Shown one piece after another: positions 51,101 to 64,000 of a stretch of 64,000 nt of DNA; position 1 is the first letter of the stretch; every line of letters begins with the position of its first letter. A program made the translations under genes and the position numbers. This DNA is from Hemibagrus wyckioides. Taxonomy: Eukaryota; Chordata; Actinopteri; Siluriformes; Bagridae. The notes below the pieces were generated by a model that saw nothing but the letters and a program-made list of their open reading frames with translations, did not search any database and was not told the origin of the DNA. The DNA lies in NCBI RefSeq assembly GCF_019097595.1, contig NC_080726.1, positions 11,487,705-11,551,704 on the forward strand. Reading direction: 5' to 3'.

Positions 51101-54100
51101 CTATGTGATGCACCATGCGGCTCTGTTTGACTGAAACAAAAGAGAATGCAATAGCAGCTTTAGCATGCTGAAAGTAAGTGTAACATAATGGAAGACTTTT
51201 TGTCAAGGATCAATTGTGTGGCATTGCACTGTTGTGGATATAGCAGCAAGCCTGAAGCTGCTCTTTGAGATTTCCCTTGACAATTCATCAAGTCATCAGC
51301 AGTCTCACCTCCTTCTTATTACCAGCAAATAAATGACACGTGATAAATGAGATATAATCTTCAGAGAGGTCATTTTTCATTGCTCGGCTGCTATTATTGG
51401 CGGATCTGTGCCAGGACAAGAAGCCAATTACACTATAAAAGGTACGGCACTGTTTATTCACTTACACCACCTAATGAGCCGCTAAAGCCATATTCGCTCA
51501 TACTACCTGCTTACAGCGTGGCATTAAAATATCACACATGGCAATTTTTTTCCTACTCATACCTTAGACCTGCCACATCCCCCTTTAAATTAATTCACCT
51601 TGTTTTAATGAACAGGTGTCATCACATTCATTTTGAAGTGCCATTATGAGCATTAATCATAGCTCAAGATAGCACGCTGAGTTAATTAGCGCAGTTAATA
51701 TAGAAACTCTGGCCATATGTTTCGAACCCATTCTAATGCACCATCCCTCTTTCTCTCACATTGTCACCATGTCAGGAAATAAAACAAGTACATTAGTGCA
51801 CATTAGTACAGTTCATTGTTTTGACTGGACTCCTTATGTAGGTTAAAAAAGTACCATGATGAAACAACTGAGAGAGAGAGAGAAAGAGAGAGAGAGAGAA
51901 TGAGTGCGATGGAAACAGCGTGCATGTGACATGTCCACACTCTCACGTCTCATGTAAAACGATAAGGGAGGACGGAGCCAGAACTGCGTTGCTCGACACT
52001 GATATGATTTTGTGTCCATTTTTTGAAATCAGCCCTATTATGTAGTTACAGAAACGTGATCTTGTGCTGAGAGGTGGGCTAAAAAGGCTTTGCTCAGGGT
52101 TTCAGAGCGTGTTATTTTCCGAGGTATTTGCTAGCCGTCTCAGGTGGATGAGAGAGAATTATAGACGAGGACAAGATAATCTTGAAATCTTGGTAATAAA
52201 GAGTAAAACATCAAGTCTAACTGGTGTAAAAACAAGGCATCAAATAATTCCGCCTCACACATAACCGAAACGGAACAAACAGCTCAGCTTAGAAACGGAC
52301 AAATTAAAACACATTGCCACAGGGGCTGGCGTACATGTCTGATTCACTGGTATTCTAACATCCATCAGACTGACTGCAGTCTTCTAACTTTCTGCCTGTA
52401 ATAAGCCATGATGCATGGAATAAAAGTACTGGGTGTAATTTTTAGATGCGCTACTGCTTCATTTTGTTTATCTAATCTTCATTAACTCTCAGTGTGCACA
52501 GAAACGAAAGAAAGAAGGGAAAAAATCCCCTTCTGAATGCTTTAAGGCCAATGAGGTGAACTCACTGAAGCTTGAGCTCCTTTATTGACCATGCGTTGCA
52601 CCGTGGCCCCTGGGTTTGTGTCCAGGCCCGGATCCTGGAGAGAGTGTTAAAGCAGGGTGTGGACTCCCTGCTGGGCTGCTGTTCTCCAGATTTAGGACTC
52701 TGCTTTCAAGCCCACTATACTGTTGTTTGCATCTTTTCGTGTGAGGCAGCATGGGGTTTGGCCACAGTGGGCTGCTAATTGAGAATGGTTCTCCTCTGTA
52801 AAGGCCGATTCAACATGCCTTTGCAGCTGACTGGGCAGGAATGAGCGGCGGGGAACGAAGCCGCCGGGTCGTCCTTCATACCTGCATTTAGATGAGCCGA
52901 GCTTCGTTTTGGAACTCGCTTTATCACAGGCCTCCTCCCTGTCGCCTGCGCTAGGGGAGCAAATGGGGTTTAAAGAGGTCACCGTGGAACGAGTTTTCCG
53001 CAGGAGATACTTTGATATTAAAATATGGATGAAGAAATGGTGAGTTAATGAGCAGCACATGGCAAAGGAGGAATCTGTGTGAATTTGGAAAAGGGGTTTT
53101 CTAGTTGGTATTCCATTGATGGTGGCCTTTTTCTGAGACTTCAGTCTCTTAGAAGATTTATGGCTATATAGAAGTGCAGTGCGGTCAGCCAGCAGAACTG
53201 TAACAGCGGACCCTTCATCTGATAGCATTTCAGCAGCTGCTGGCCGAAACTAGGTTTTTAATGTAGTCAGTCCTTTTTGAAGTTACCATGGAGATAACAA
53301 AAGAGGCAATCAAAGCCATCTGTGCATTTCACCATCAAATCCATCTTCAGGACCTTTAAGGATTCATGAGCTATGTCATGCATGATAATCAAGGTTGAGA
53401 TTTTCAGGCGAGGGTGTTATGAGTTTTTTTTTGGTAAATATCACGATTAAAAATAAGAAAGAACACCTTTGTAGAAATTTATTCTGGAATTTTTGTTTTG
53501 GACAATATAAATACAGACACCGTACTCACTATTTCTCCCGATATGACAGCTTTCATCTGCTGATATCAAATTTGAGAGCAGTATAGATCCTGTGCTCTGT
53601 TCCCAAGCATGCTCGCCTTCAGACACAGCCCTGTGAAGACAGCTTCTTTTCCCCTGTGTCCTTCCTTCTCTGTCTCCTCTAATGGTGAGAAACAGTAGTT
53701 TGACTGGTGAGCAGAACTGAGAACAGTAGTGTTGAAACCAGAATTCCCTAGGCTTTGAATTAAGCTCAGGGGAGACATTTCTGCTTGTGCGCATCTCTGT
53801 ATCTAACATCTGGTAGCTGGAAAAAAAAAAAAAAACGCGTTGATAGAAGAGCCACCTCCATCGATGCTGTATTTGAGTAGACAAACACTATTAAGTTGGG
53901 GTTTGATGCTCCTGTGCTTAGCTGTAGGGGCTGCAGCAGTGGATTGCTTTTAATGATCTGTCTGGCTCTTGACTGTCTTTTGATTAATTCTGAATCAAAT
54001 CTCTCACAACTCCAGCAGTTTGAGCGGGTGTTCAGGGCATGTCGTGCCTTGTCAGGTGTGACCATCGTTGGTGTGGGTTGTTATTTTTGAGCTTCGGGTC

Positions 54101-54439
54101 GATACACACTGCTCGTGGAGGGGAGTTTGTCTTTATTTCTGCCTCAATATTAACAGGAAAGTTGCGATGTGAGGATATGACACTGACAATTGCTGTCAAA
54201 CTTTAAGAAAATTGAAGTATGAGCTTACATATATGCAAAAGATGTATCTGAATGCCTGACCTCACTGCTTATCAATTATTTAGATCCACAAATCAATTCT
54301 GCACAAGCTTTGAAGGTTTCGTATCAGCCAATGGTTAACTAATGCCGCCGACTGAAGCAACCTGATTTTCCTTAGAGATTGATTTCAGACTTACTTAATG
54401 GGTCTTTGTCGCCTGCAAATATTGAACATGGAATAGGAG

Positions 54440-54637
54440 TCTCCTATTTATTTATTTATTTATTTATTTTTATCCACATGCAGACAATTTAAGGAAGTTT
54501 TGAGGAAGTTCTAAATCACCTTCAGTTCATTTAAGAACATTATCCTTATTTCTGCTGCTTTCTAAAATGTTTACCATCCTCATACAATAATAATTTTTAG
54601 AATAAAGTTTACCAACCAAAACAACAACAAAAACAAA

Positions 54638-54673
<36 letters not shown>

Positions 54674-54675
54674 TT
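54440..54675 (+). repeat. (TTTA)n and (ATT)n microsatellites
   Basis: TTTA units at about 54447-54470 and ATT units at about 54638-54674, with AT-rich sequence between. Confidence 0.9.
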
Positions 54676-55175
54676 GGTTGTTTATTTATTTATTTTAATT
54701 ATTGAATTATTTACCCTCCAGATCAATTACATCATGCAAGAGCCCTAAAACATCCAAAATATATATTTTCTGTAATTTTGCTCAGCAGTAAATGTTTTAA
54801 TAGATCTTTATTATTTTTACAATGTTTTGATGTGCAATTTGAGTATGGAAATGTTTTTAAATTATTCATGCATGAAAATAGTAAAAAGTATGAATTTCTA
54901 TTGCAAAAACAATAAAAATTCAGAATTTATTGGGGGAAACAAGGCAGGTCTCATAAAGTATCATACAAATTGGGGCTGAGTGGATATGAAATCCTTATAA
55001 TGAATTATGTTCATAAAGTGTAATACCGAGAGTTGTACAGTGAAATGCGTTTACATTTTCATCTTAATGTTATTTGTAGTGACTTAAATATGCATTATAA
55101 CTTGAAATGAATGATAATGACAGTTCATCACAGTTCATTACAGTGCTGACCTTCACAAAGAGGGAAATCTCTGCA

Positions 55176-55185
55176 GGGAGGGAGG

Positions 55186-55235
<50 letters not shown>

Positions 55236-55253
55236 AAGAAAGAAAGAAAGAAA
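55176..55253 (+). repeat. GGGA/(GA)n/(GAAA)n purine tract
   Basis: GGGAGGGAGGGA leads into about 20 GA units and then GAAA units. The whole 78-bp stretch is pure purine on the + strand. Confidence 0.95.
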
Positions 55254-57402
55254 TATTATGCTTATAATGTAAGTTCATGAAAAATAAATCTTTTTATCAA
55301 AATGACAGAAATGTTTTTCTTCGCTCACTAAACTTGCCTTGGAGAAGCAGTTATTGTTAGTGTGCTTTCCTCACACAGTGAGTATCGTGTGCCATAGCTA
55401 CATGACTTAGATCACTCATGCATTTGCTCACTCATGTCATAGCAAATCACTTTGTAAACAGTATAAAATACCAGCAGTCAAACTATTAACAACCCATCTA
55501 TGTGCTGTATGTATGCACTGCAGCTTACACTGTAGGAAAAGGACGAATGTGTCAATTCCGGTCAAAAGAATTGGAAATTATGTCAACAGAACAACCCTCA
55601 GAGTGATGTAAGAACAAACAGTAATCTTTTGAGTCAAGAGAGATTGGACTGTTCTGATATTTACCTCAGGAGAAGACACTGATGTAGATAACCAGTAGTG
55701 TAGCTGTACTTGTGGTTGAGATCCATGTGAAAGAGAGTCCAATTGCAGACATATTTCAGCATATGCTTCACATCAACTCTCTTGCTACAGAGACACTTCT
55801 CTTGGTAGCCTCTCATTAACATGGTTTCCATTTTTAACTATTTTTAACTGGTTATGAAACTTTGATGTGCCATTTTTCTCAGAGCTGCTTCTCTCCCTCC
55901 GTAACAGCTGCATGACACATTTGTTGTTTCGTAATTATGAAACACTTTGATATCCTACAAACTGTCAGCTTGGATAATTAGGTGGAAATTACATTACATC
56001 TCCAGAGATTTTTTCTCCACCTTTATTCCTCTAGGCAAAGGGGTTTTTAGCAAACAAGAAGAACTGGAGCTTTTCTTTATTTCTTTTTTTTTGGGGACCT
56101 ATTTTGAAGTTTGGAGCTCAGAATCTCATTTTGGTCTTCTGTGCAGTTGCCTGGTTTGTCTTAATATTGATCAGCCCTTCCACACAGTTTTAAGCGATTT
56201 TGGACTGCGGCTGATTTATTTTTGCTGAATCATTGCTTCTTTTGTTGTGATTCTTATTGTCTCAAGGACTCGAATGTGCCTCAGCATTTGTGCTTTTCAA
56301 TGAAAATAAAGCTCTTACTCGTGAACGCTGCATCAGCTGTTCTCATTTGCCGTCTGCTATTTTAAGGGACCCAAAGGCCATCTCAAGAGCAAACACATTG
56401 TGGAAGCCTGACCAAGGTTTCATGGTGGAAAGGTTCACTTGTAATTGAATCATTTGGAATTATTATATACAAACATCCTTGAGGAAAGATTTACAATGTT
56501 TGGCCTTAAGTTTTAATATCCACTGCTTTATTTTTACTAATTAAAACTAGACTGGTTCCAGGCATTGTTGGCATTGTTAAAGAGATTTGTAAGAGTCTAT
56601 GACAAATATTTTCTTTGTACTCGATAACACATGACAGAAATTTGGGCTTACGATTTTTAAGCGTTAAGCCTGCCCTTACTCACGCATATGTGTACGCTGG
56701 CAGATATATTCACTACTAATTCAGATATTATTAAGTCTGTGAAGATCTCAATGTATTCGACATTTATACCTTAAAAGCAAGCGAAAACAGCTAGCCTTCT
56801 GGTGCAGAAGGAAGTAACCACTTTCCTTCATCGCTTTCATTCTGTTTTGGTGCCGGTTTCATCAGGGTCATCGTCAGCTTGGCTAGGAGAAGCATCAGGC
56901 TCTGAGTAATCGGGAGCGTGGGATTGTGCGAACGTGAGTCTTTATGGATCCATCTGTCACTGCTCTCTGACAAACGATCCAGGGCTGAGCCTGAAATGAA
57001 GGGGAATAAAAAAGCAACCGGGTATCTGTCGGTGACATATCTCATAATGATTCTGGACAGAAAAACGTGCTCACCACATGCCATAAAGCTTACATTTCCT
57101 CATTTCTGCAAGGTGATTTATCATAACGTTAATTAATTAAAGCTGGGGTCATGTTCCTGTAATATTTGATATTCTCCTCTCAATCAGGCTGCTTCTATAA
57201 AATATCTGCTCATAGGGAAAAGTACAGAAGACTCCAGAAGTCTATAAATGAAAAAAAAAAAAAAACACACAAATGGGGACCTCTGATGTCCATCTACTCA
57301 AGACCAAACAAATCAAGTCAAATCAGCATTGTTCTGAGGGTCTGTATTAATACTGGAACTTGAAATAACTTCCATTAAAATACAGTAACTATGTCTTTAA
57401 TA

Positions 57403-57424
57403 CTCTCTCTCTCTCTCTCTCTCT
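57403..57424 (+). repeat. (CT)n microsatellite
   Basis: About eleven CT units followed by further CT-rich sequence to 57449. Confidence 0.9.
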
Positions 57425-59290
57425 TGCTTTCTCTCTTTTTCTCTCTTTTGCCAGTATAGCATGAATGAAAGAACATATTTGAGACTATTATATTTGGAGA
57501 GGAGATTTTGCCAATAGCAGTAGTTTTTGCCTGAATGCAAAGGGATTTAACACTCTGAACAAAATTTTGTTTTCTGATGCACCATTTAGTGGAACGGTGG
57601 TGAGCTAAAAAATCAATCAGATGAACTTTCTCCAGGCCTGCACAATACATCAGCTTCCCTTTTGGCAACGTTTTACAGTCAGTTTAGACTTTTGGGTTGT
57701 AGACGGCATTCATGCTAATAGCTGTGCTCGGTCTCTAGAGATGGCTCAATCAAAAATACAAGGATGCTTTTTTAGGATGTTTTGCAGTGATTAAACTGTT
57801 TCAAGTAACCACTGTTCATTTTTATTACACGCAAGCTTCTCAGTGGTGTGATGTAGATACATGGATACATGGCCATGTTAACTAACTGGATAGCACGTAC
57901 AAAAATGGATGCAAACTTTGGGTGGCTGATTTGGTTTGGGCTATAACATACCATGAAGATCTAATAGCCTCCATCCTGGTCTACACTATCCAATGGCTGT
58001 TAGTTCCCCAAGTCTCCTGACATGTAGTGACAGCAGGAAACAAAACAAAAGTTGCAACACTGACAAGCCTCCTGATGGCAGACTCTGACCTGTTGGACAG
58101 CACATCATAATGGAAGCACAGCGGCTGACTCTGGTAATTCAGCATACTTGATAATGACAGCTTGTCAGCAGTGCATGTAGCTAATGCTGGATGGGAGGTT
58201 CCAGCTGCCAGCTGAGACGTGATGGTGGAAGTCAACCAGGCATAATGCTGCTCACATAGTTTTAGTGCTAGTGCATGTAACCCTAGCTGTAAATCTCATG
58301 CCGTGCCATAACATACCTCAGATTTTACTCTGATATTATGTTTAGCAAATCCCATAATATGAAGTAGAATCATCTTAGGTTTCCTTAGCCACAGCGTGAG
58401 TCAACATAGCATACTTTGGGGGATTGTTTGACCAGAATAAACAACTATTCTCAGCCTCAAACACTCCTACCATGGAGCATGTGTTAGCTTTTGAACACTT
58501 TTTTGGCTCCAAGCTTCAGGATGTTGAAGGTTAGAATTTGGTTCTCTACATTCTGTGTATGCTTTCATCTGTATGACGGTGTACACTGTAACACAATCCG
58601 AATTTTGCAACATGGTAGTCACAGGATTTTTTTTTTTAAAGCAGTTATCAGTGAGTAAACAGGATAATCTGTTGGATATGCAGGATAATTGTATGTTTGA
58701 TGATGGGCTGCAAGCAAATGTGGCTGTCAGATTGCCCTGTTCTCTCAAAAAAGGTAGTTTTTGGCCACTGACAAGACACACCAAACCTTGTGCAAAAATC
58801 ATCCTGTCTACAGTCGATAAATATTCTGACTTATTCTGTAAAATAAATAAGATTAGTAAGAAATGTTCTGCTATCAAAAAGTGTAAAAGTAAATTGTACA
58901 CACTGCTTTAGCTTTTCTGTTAATAATGACGTTTGTAGGTAAAAGGTTTGCTCAGTCGATGTGTCACGGATAGATTTTAGAATTTTCTAGACGAGATTTC
59001 CCCACTGGAGACAAAACAACCACCTACACACTTTGCCATCTAGCACCCTAAAATGTTCTGTTTTTGCCTCTGGTATAACCTATAAACGCTGTACAACAGA
59101 GAGTTTCCCTGTCAGAAAAATGGTCCAAAATCCTGGTGGACGCTAGAGCCCTTGAGAATACCCTTTTTACTAAGAGTGTACACATTTTCATGCAATGCTT
59201 GCAGGTCTTAATGCATTAATTTAACCTTACTCCTCCTCTTATTCTCTTTTCTCTCCGTCTTTGCTTACCTCTTCCTCCTCCTTTCCTCAG

Positions 59291-59537
59291 AGGGCTCTTA
59301 CCAGAATCATTCGCGTCTGAGGACGCCTCCACTTCCCCTCTCCCACTCGCACTCTCCCAGTCAGCACCATGGCACGTCTGTGGGCTCACTGAGCCGGAGT
59401 AACTACACGCCACGCAGTAACGTCAGTCCAGCACCCACCGACAGCACGGCAGCACCCGAGGGACCCTCCAGTGCCCCGGACTCCGGAAGTGCACAGGACA
59501 ACTGGCTCCTCAACAGCAACATCCCCCTGGAGACCAG
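59291..59537 (+). CDS. tenm4: teneurin-4, coding exon 4
   Basis: The exon is 247 bp, follows a strong polypyrimidine tract and CTCAG, and enters in phase 1 and leaves in phase 2 at a GTAGGA donor (59538). It encodes (E)[18 protein letters not shown], then [32 protein letters not shown] and finally [15 protein letters not shown]. These are the conserved LRTPPPPLSH, SINSLNRGN-type and [11 protein letters not shown] blocks of the teneurin cytoplasmic domain. The PPLP core is a PxxP motif; the proline-rich motifs of teneurin tails are known SH3-adaptor (CAP/ponsin) sites, while binding here is inferred. Residues 242-323. Confidence 0.95.
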
Positions 59538-62500
59538 GTAGGACCGAGGGCATGGCTTTTTCTGGAAATGGCTAATGCTTGAATAGAATAATAAAACGGT
59601 AATTCACCAAATGCATGTTATGAACTTTGGCCTGGAATCTGATGTGTAGGTGTAGGTGATTATCCTGAATCACTTTTTGTCATTTAGGTTTTAATGAGCA
59701 TAATTATACTGACGGAAGTACGAAAGACAGCGTTTTCTGTAATCATAATTAAAGCTAACAACAGTCTAATTATAGTTTGTGTACTTTTAAAGAAAGTTGT
59801 TTATGTGTTGTAAAGCCTAGTAGCAGCAGTACAGGTTAGACAGTGAGGCAGTGCACCATGTCAATCACACTAAAGGTTGTTTGGTGCACTTTTCCCTAAT
59901 GAGCTCCAGGTGGAACAGTGTCTCATCAGGTCGCCTATAAAATGATCTGAACTCAAAATGTAGGTCAGTGCTGCGAAAGGCCACAATTAATCTGTATCCT
60001 GTGCATTCCACAATCGCTTGAATGTCATGAGGAAGAGAAGAGAAACAAGGGACAGGACAACTGGCCTACCGCGGGCTCATCTGTAGTGAGCAAGACTTGC
60101 TAGATTACGCCACGGCGTGTGCCAGAGGTCTTGTGTGGTGGTTAGGACAACAGGCAAATGTTGATAAGGTTGATAAGATGTATTGTATATATTGTAATGC
60201 CAGTCTTGTGTGAGTCTTGCAGTCATTTTGTATGGGATTGAGGATATAAGTCTAGATAAACACAAGCTACCTCTGCTTTTAGAGCCAAGGGGTCATTTTT
60301 ATAGTTGAGTAATGTTTATGCTTATAGATAATAATGCATAATGTTTACTTGGTACAATGTCCAGGCCTGGCAGAGTGCTGCGTAGGTGTTTAGCACTGTG
60401 GAAGAGTATGGGTCAAAAAAAAACAAGAAAAAAATAAAACAAACTAAACAAAATAATTGTTTCAAACATACGGTAATGTGGATGATTATATAGGAAATGA
60501 GAGTTTTGCATTTTCTCTGCATCATTATTCAAAATGACTTGGTTCTTTGCATATACATGCTTTATCTGATGTACGTTGGCGTATAGCTCAAGCGCAACTG
60601 CACTGTTCGCTATTCCAGCAGACTGACCTTCAGTAAACTTCTGCTCAAATGGCTGTCACCACCAGGGCACTGAGCCACCATGCATCCAAACCATTCCACA
60701 AAAGAAAAGCACTATTTTCCCCTCTGCTTGAAATCTACAAAGCTTGATACTCTTAAGCATAATATATAGGTTAGTGGATAATGGATAAGTAATTGCACTG
60801 AGGCACCTGTAGGGCAGCTCTCGCTCTAGAGCCCTGGGTCCTTGTTTATCTCCAATCAGTCTTTGCCCCTGCTGCTTTAGGAGGGTCTTATATGAAACCG
60901 ATCAGTCAAGTGCACTGAATGCTGTTGACTGTCTACATCATTCTGGCTGCTCCTAATGCATGGCAAATATCAGAGCTGTCAGGTTAGGACTGAAGAGAGC
61001 TGGTGTTCAGATTACCCTCTACTACAAAGGCCATCGCTTCCAAGAGGCAGCTTTGATCCATTTAAACTCTTATTCAGAGTTGGTCCAAATGTTACATCGA
61101 TATTTACATAGGGAAAATAAAATATAATATAAAATAATATACAGTTAAAATGTAAAAATAATGACAGTGAATTTTTGTGTTCAGTGTTTTTAATTCATCG
61201 CACTCCTCTTCTTCTTCTAAAGGAAACATGCCCATGCTTTGAGTGATGAGGTGACCAAGCATTCATCTACTATGCTTTATTCATAACAAATCACTCACTC
61301 AGATTAGTGACTGTCTTATCAGTTACACTGATAAGGTTTTGAATGGCATGTATGTACAACCAGAGATTAAAACAAATGGTCACAATATGGCACTGGATTT
61401 AAGAATAATGTGCTTAAGTTCAGATTCCAAAGTGGTCTTGATGTTAATATGTGCAATTTTAATATTAATTCAACTCTGAATCCGGCCCAAGCTAAATATT
61501 CCCATGAAAACTTCTTGAAAGAATATACCATGAGCTCAAGGTCAGTTATTATTATTGCGTACTTTTACCACAGTGTGGTAGCGGCACTGCTCTTGCACGT
61601 TGTGCCACATCACACCATCCCCACCTGTAAAATTATCATACAACAACATGGTCTGTCATATGCTCTTTCTTACATGTGGCCTAACTGGCTTCTAATATGT
61701 ACATCTTATCTATCTTTCAGATTTAGCGTTTGAGCATCTGTACAATATTTCCCTTAATATTTTACTCTTATTATCTTATTATACAATCAAATTTCTTTTG
61801 ACAAGCACATATGCTATGGATCTGTTTGCCTGCATATCACTATTTTCACTCTTATCCATCTCAACATGATGGCTGCAGTGGCGGTCCACTAAACAGGAAA
61901 ATGAGTGTTAATTTCAGTTTGCGGAGGGACACTTAACGACATAATGACTGATTAGGCGCTACGGATTTTCCCAAAGTTTAATCTGTAGCAGGTATTCCCA
62001 GACGAGAACGGAACAGATGGTCACGCCAGCCAGCATGCAGAAGAAAAGGAGGTGTTGAAAAAGTGAATAAATCAGCATTATCAACCCCTCCCTCATCCAG
62101 TCCGTTACTTGTATAAAGTCTGCTGACAGAAAATAGAGCCATTAGGAAAAGTTCACGGGGGCTGGGAAAGATGGGGCTTTAGGTATTGGGCTTAAAATGG
62201 TGCCTTTTCTTAGTTGAAAGGGATGAATGGAGACAGAGACTCCCACGATGTTGTGCCTTAGCCTGGTCTTCCTTTGCGCTTGTTTTTTTTTTTTTTTTTT
62301 GCTTCCTGTCCACCTACTCTCGATTTGCAGGATCCCTTCCTAACTCAACTCCTTTTCATTAAAAGTTTTAACGCTTCTCTCATGGCCTGAACAAATAAAC
62401 AATAAACAATGAGAAGAGCGCGAAGCAGCCTGTAACAGGAAGTGAACAGGAGGGAAACATGTCTTTTCTCTTGTTGAACTGAAGGTGTGGAGTCTGTGCT

Positions 62501-63099
62501 CTGCATGCTTGATGGTTCATTCTTCCATTGCATTACCTCAACATTCCCTTATGGAACAGCGTTCTGTTGAGGACAGGATCCGGCATTGCTCAGACAACAG
62601 AACACTATTTTCTCCTGACTGTTAACATCCGTCTTCTTCTTGAAAGTTTTTACCACTACGGAATATAATGTAGAACTGCCTTTAAGCCGTAATGTGTGAT
62701 TTACTGACCTTTAATTTTACTTTTAAAAGGTACAAAATGTATCACAGTAATATATAATGCCTTGTTCTCTTTTAACCCCAACCACAAAGGAACCAGAATA
62801 CTCTAATGTTTATCAGAGAGGAGCAGGACTCTTGCAGAGAAGGGCAAGGGTCATACAATACAAGGTACATGCCTGTGTGGGAGAAACACTGTTTAGTACA
62901 GGAAATGGGGAAACTTTACACCAACCAACAAACTCCTAGTTTAGTTCCATAAGGGCTTTAAATTTTGATTTCTCCGTTTGTCTCTGTCAGTTTTTCCACC
63001 TCTACTTCTGAAGTCACAGGATGATCACATCTGTGTTTCCTTCTTGCATGCATGTCCCTCACTCTCACTCCATCTATCCATCTCTCTACCTGTGTGTAG
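59538..63099 (+). other. tenm4: tenm4 intron between coding exons 4 and 5
   Basis: A 3.6-kb phase 2 intron from a GTAGGA donor to a TGTGTGTAG acceptor. It is AT-rich with a poly(T) run at 62281-62300. No other feature is recognised. Confidence 0.85.
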
Positions 63100-63198
63100 A
63101 AACATAGCAAAGCAGACAATCCTAGAGAGTTTACAGGACAACCTTATAGAGATGGACATACTGGCTACGGCTCGCCGCGACAATGCTTACAGTGACGG
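63100..63198 (+). CDS. tenm4: teneurin-4, coding exon 5 (paralog-specific)
   Basis: The 99-bp exon lies between TGTGTGTAG and a GTATGT donor at 63199 and is phase 2-2. It encodes [19 protein letters not shown], then [14 protein letters not shown]. From memory, TENM4 has this block ([17 protein letters not shown] ... YSDG) between LETR and HFLFK, whereas TENM1-3 pass from LETR/LESR directly to HFLFK. It is therefore the main basis for calling tenm4. Symmetric phase means it could be skipped without a frameshift. Residues 324-356. The next exon (HFLFK, then the transmembrane segment) is beyond the window. Confidence 0.93.
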
Positions 63199-63608
63199 GT
63201 ATGTTGCATGCTCCGACCGCGGCCGCCGTAACTAGTAGGATCTGCTTTGCCATGCTTCCTAGCCGTACACGTGTGCATTGATCTTGTCTTTCAAATCTGT
63301 TCTTTTGTTTTAATGTGAAACGGCACCTTCCAGCCATAAATATTTTTTGCATGCACAGAACTAACTATGATCAATGATAGCAAGTAAAATTGTAATTGAT
63401 TTTCTAGCACATTAGACTGGGCAAGGTTGCATATGGTTCATATGTAATTCATCTCTGAGTATCTCTTACTCAGTCAGTAAAGCGGTCTCACTTATGTTAA
63501 AAATCTCTTATAGTCTTCAAAAGGCAATGAGAAACCATAGCACTCACTCGAACCTGAGTGTCGTGATCTTCAAGGGCAAATGAGCTGCTGTCCTGACCAT
63601 TTGTGCCC

Positions 63609-63663
<55 letters not shown>

Positions 63664-64000
63664 AGCAGCCTCTTGGCACCCGAGAGACACACCCTCTAGA
63701 GGTGAATTAGAAGTCACCGCACAGGTCCATATTAACGAGGATCCTCTGTGGTCACTCGGGCTGTAAATTAAATTACATATCGATTCACGATTTCAGTGCA
63801 GCAACCGCTGGTGGCAGGAAAGTTTTTAACCCCACACAAGTCTAAAAGTGGACAATGCAACTGAAAAAAAGTCTAAGTGACAGCTTTACTGACTGTGCAG
63901 AGATGCTCAGCACTGTCTAACACAGAGGGGGAAAACACTTATCACCGGCTGGCCTGAATCATTTGAATACTCCGGTGTTCGTTCAGCACTTTGGCTCCGT
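63199..64000 (+). other. tenm4: start of the next tenm4 intron
   Basis: This is non-coding sequence after the exon 5 donor, with a (TA)n microsatellite at 63614-63661. No exon with teneurin similarity is seen before the window ends. Confidence 0.75.
63614..63661 (+). repeat. (TA)n microsatellite
   Basis: About 24 uninterrupted AT units, 415 bp downstream of exon 5. Confidence 0.97.

Larger units (their letters stand above)
48172..59290 (+). other. tenm4: tenm4 intron between coding exons 3 and 4
   Basis: An 11.1-kb phase 1 intron. It holds poly(T) runs (48221-48235, 48447-48464), a short GA run (51870-51900), a poly(A) run (53821-53835), TTTA and ATT microsatellites (54440-54675), a GA/GAAA tract (55176-55253) and a CT run (57403-57424). 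No further exon or transposon is recognised. The segment 52560-53260 is more GC-balanced than its surroundings and could be a conserved non-coding element, which cannot be tested here. Confidence 0.85.

Noticed and set aside
52692..53228. Antisense ORF of 178 codons
   Set aside because: No family resemblance, no splice or promoter context, and it is opposite to the tenm4 intron. Its length is possible by chance in a GC-balanced stretch. A cross-species alignment would decide whether the DNA is conserved.

Overview
The window is vertebrate genomic DNA, almost certainly from a teleost fish. Short coding islands with GT/AG borders sit in long AT-rich introns. The introns carry fish-type tRNA-derived SINE copies, a degraded Tc1 transposon and many long microsatellites. 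The order of fish cannot be fixed from the sequence alone. No operon, CRISPR array, prokaryotic system or other gene is visible.

One gene can be supported: the 5' coding part of a teneurin, best matched to tenm4 (teneurin-4, odz4), on the + strand. Five coding exons are recognisable: 14399-14681 (start codon at 14459), 18042-18314, 47944-48171, 59291-59537 and 63100-63198. Their splice phases are compatible (1, 1, 1, 2, 2). Joined, they give about 356 residues, all from the N-terminal cytoplasmic domain. The transmembrane segment and the large extracellular part (EGF repeats, beta-propeller, YD-repeat barrel) must lie downstream of the window. Paralog assignment rests on the exon 63100-63198 ([10 protein letters not shown] block) and on the [13 protein letters not shown] and [13 protein letters not shown] blocks as I remember them in TENM4.

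Layout: 1-14398 is upstream non-coding sequence (intron or 5' flank) with two pyrimidine trinucleotide arrays, a diverged tandem array (7180-7985) and an ACT-rich array (13106-13545). 14399-14681 is the first coding exon, with two short uORFs. 14682-18041 is a short intron. 18315-47943 is a 29.6-kb intron that is the main repeat reservoir: SINEs, a Tc1 fossil, a GGAT/GAAT minisatellite, a duplicated 245-bp block and a 1.5-kb GATA/GAAA composite array ending about 540 bp before exon 3. 48172-59290 and 59538-63099 are ordinary introns. 63199-64000 starts the next intron.

Frame-neutral exon 3 (228 bp, phase 1-1) and exon 5 (99 bp, phase 2-2) look like cassettes that vary the cytoplasmic tail. 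The most interesting sequence-level signals are a uORF whose stop overlaps the main start codon (TGATG), a (TG)n tract directly before the acceptor of cassette exon 3, interlaced inverted repeats near 39.5 kb, a long hairpin at 21.9 kb, and several arrays with higher-order periodicity. I found nothing that clearly amounts to a new biological system.
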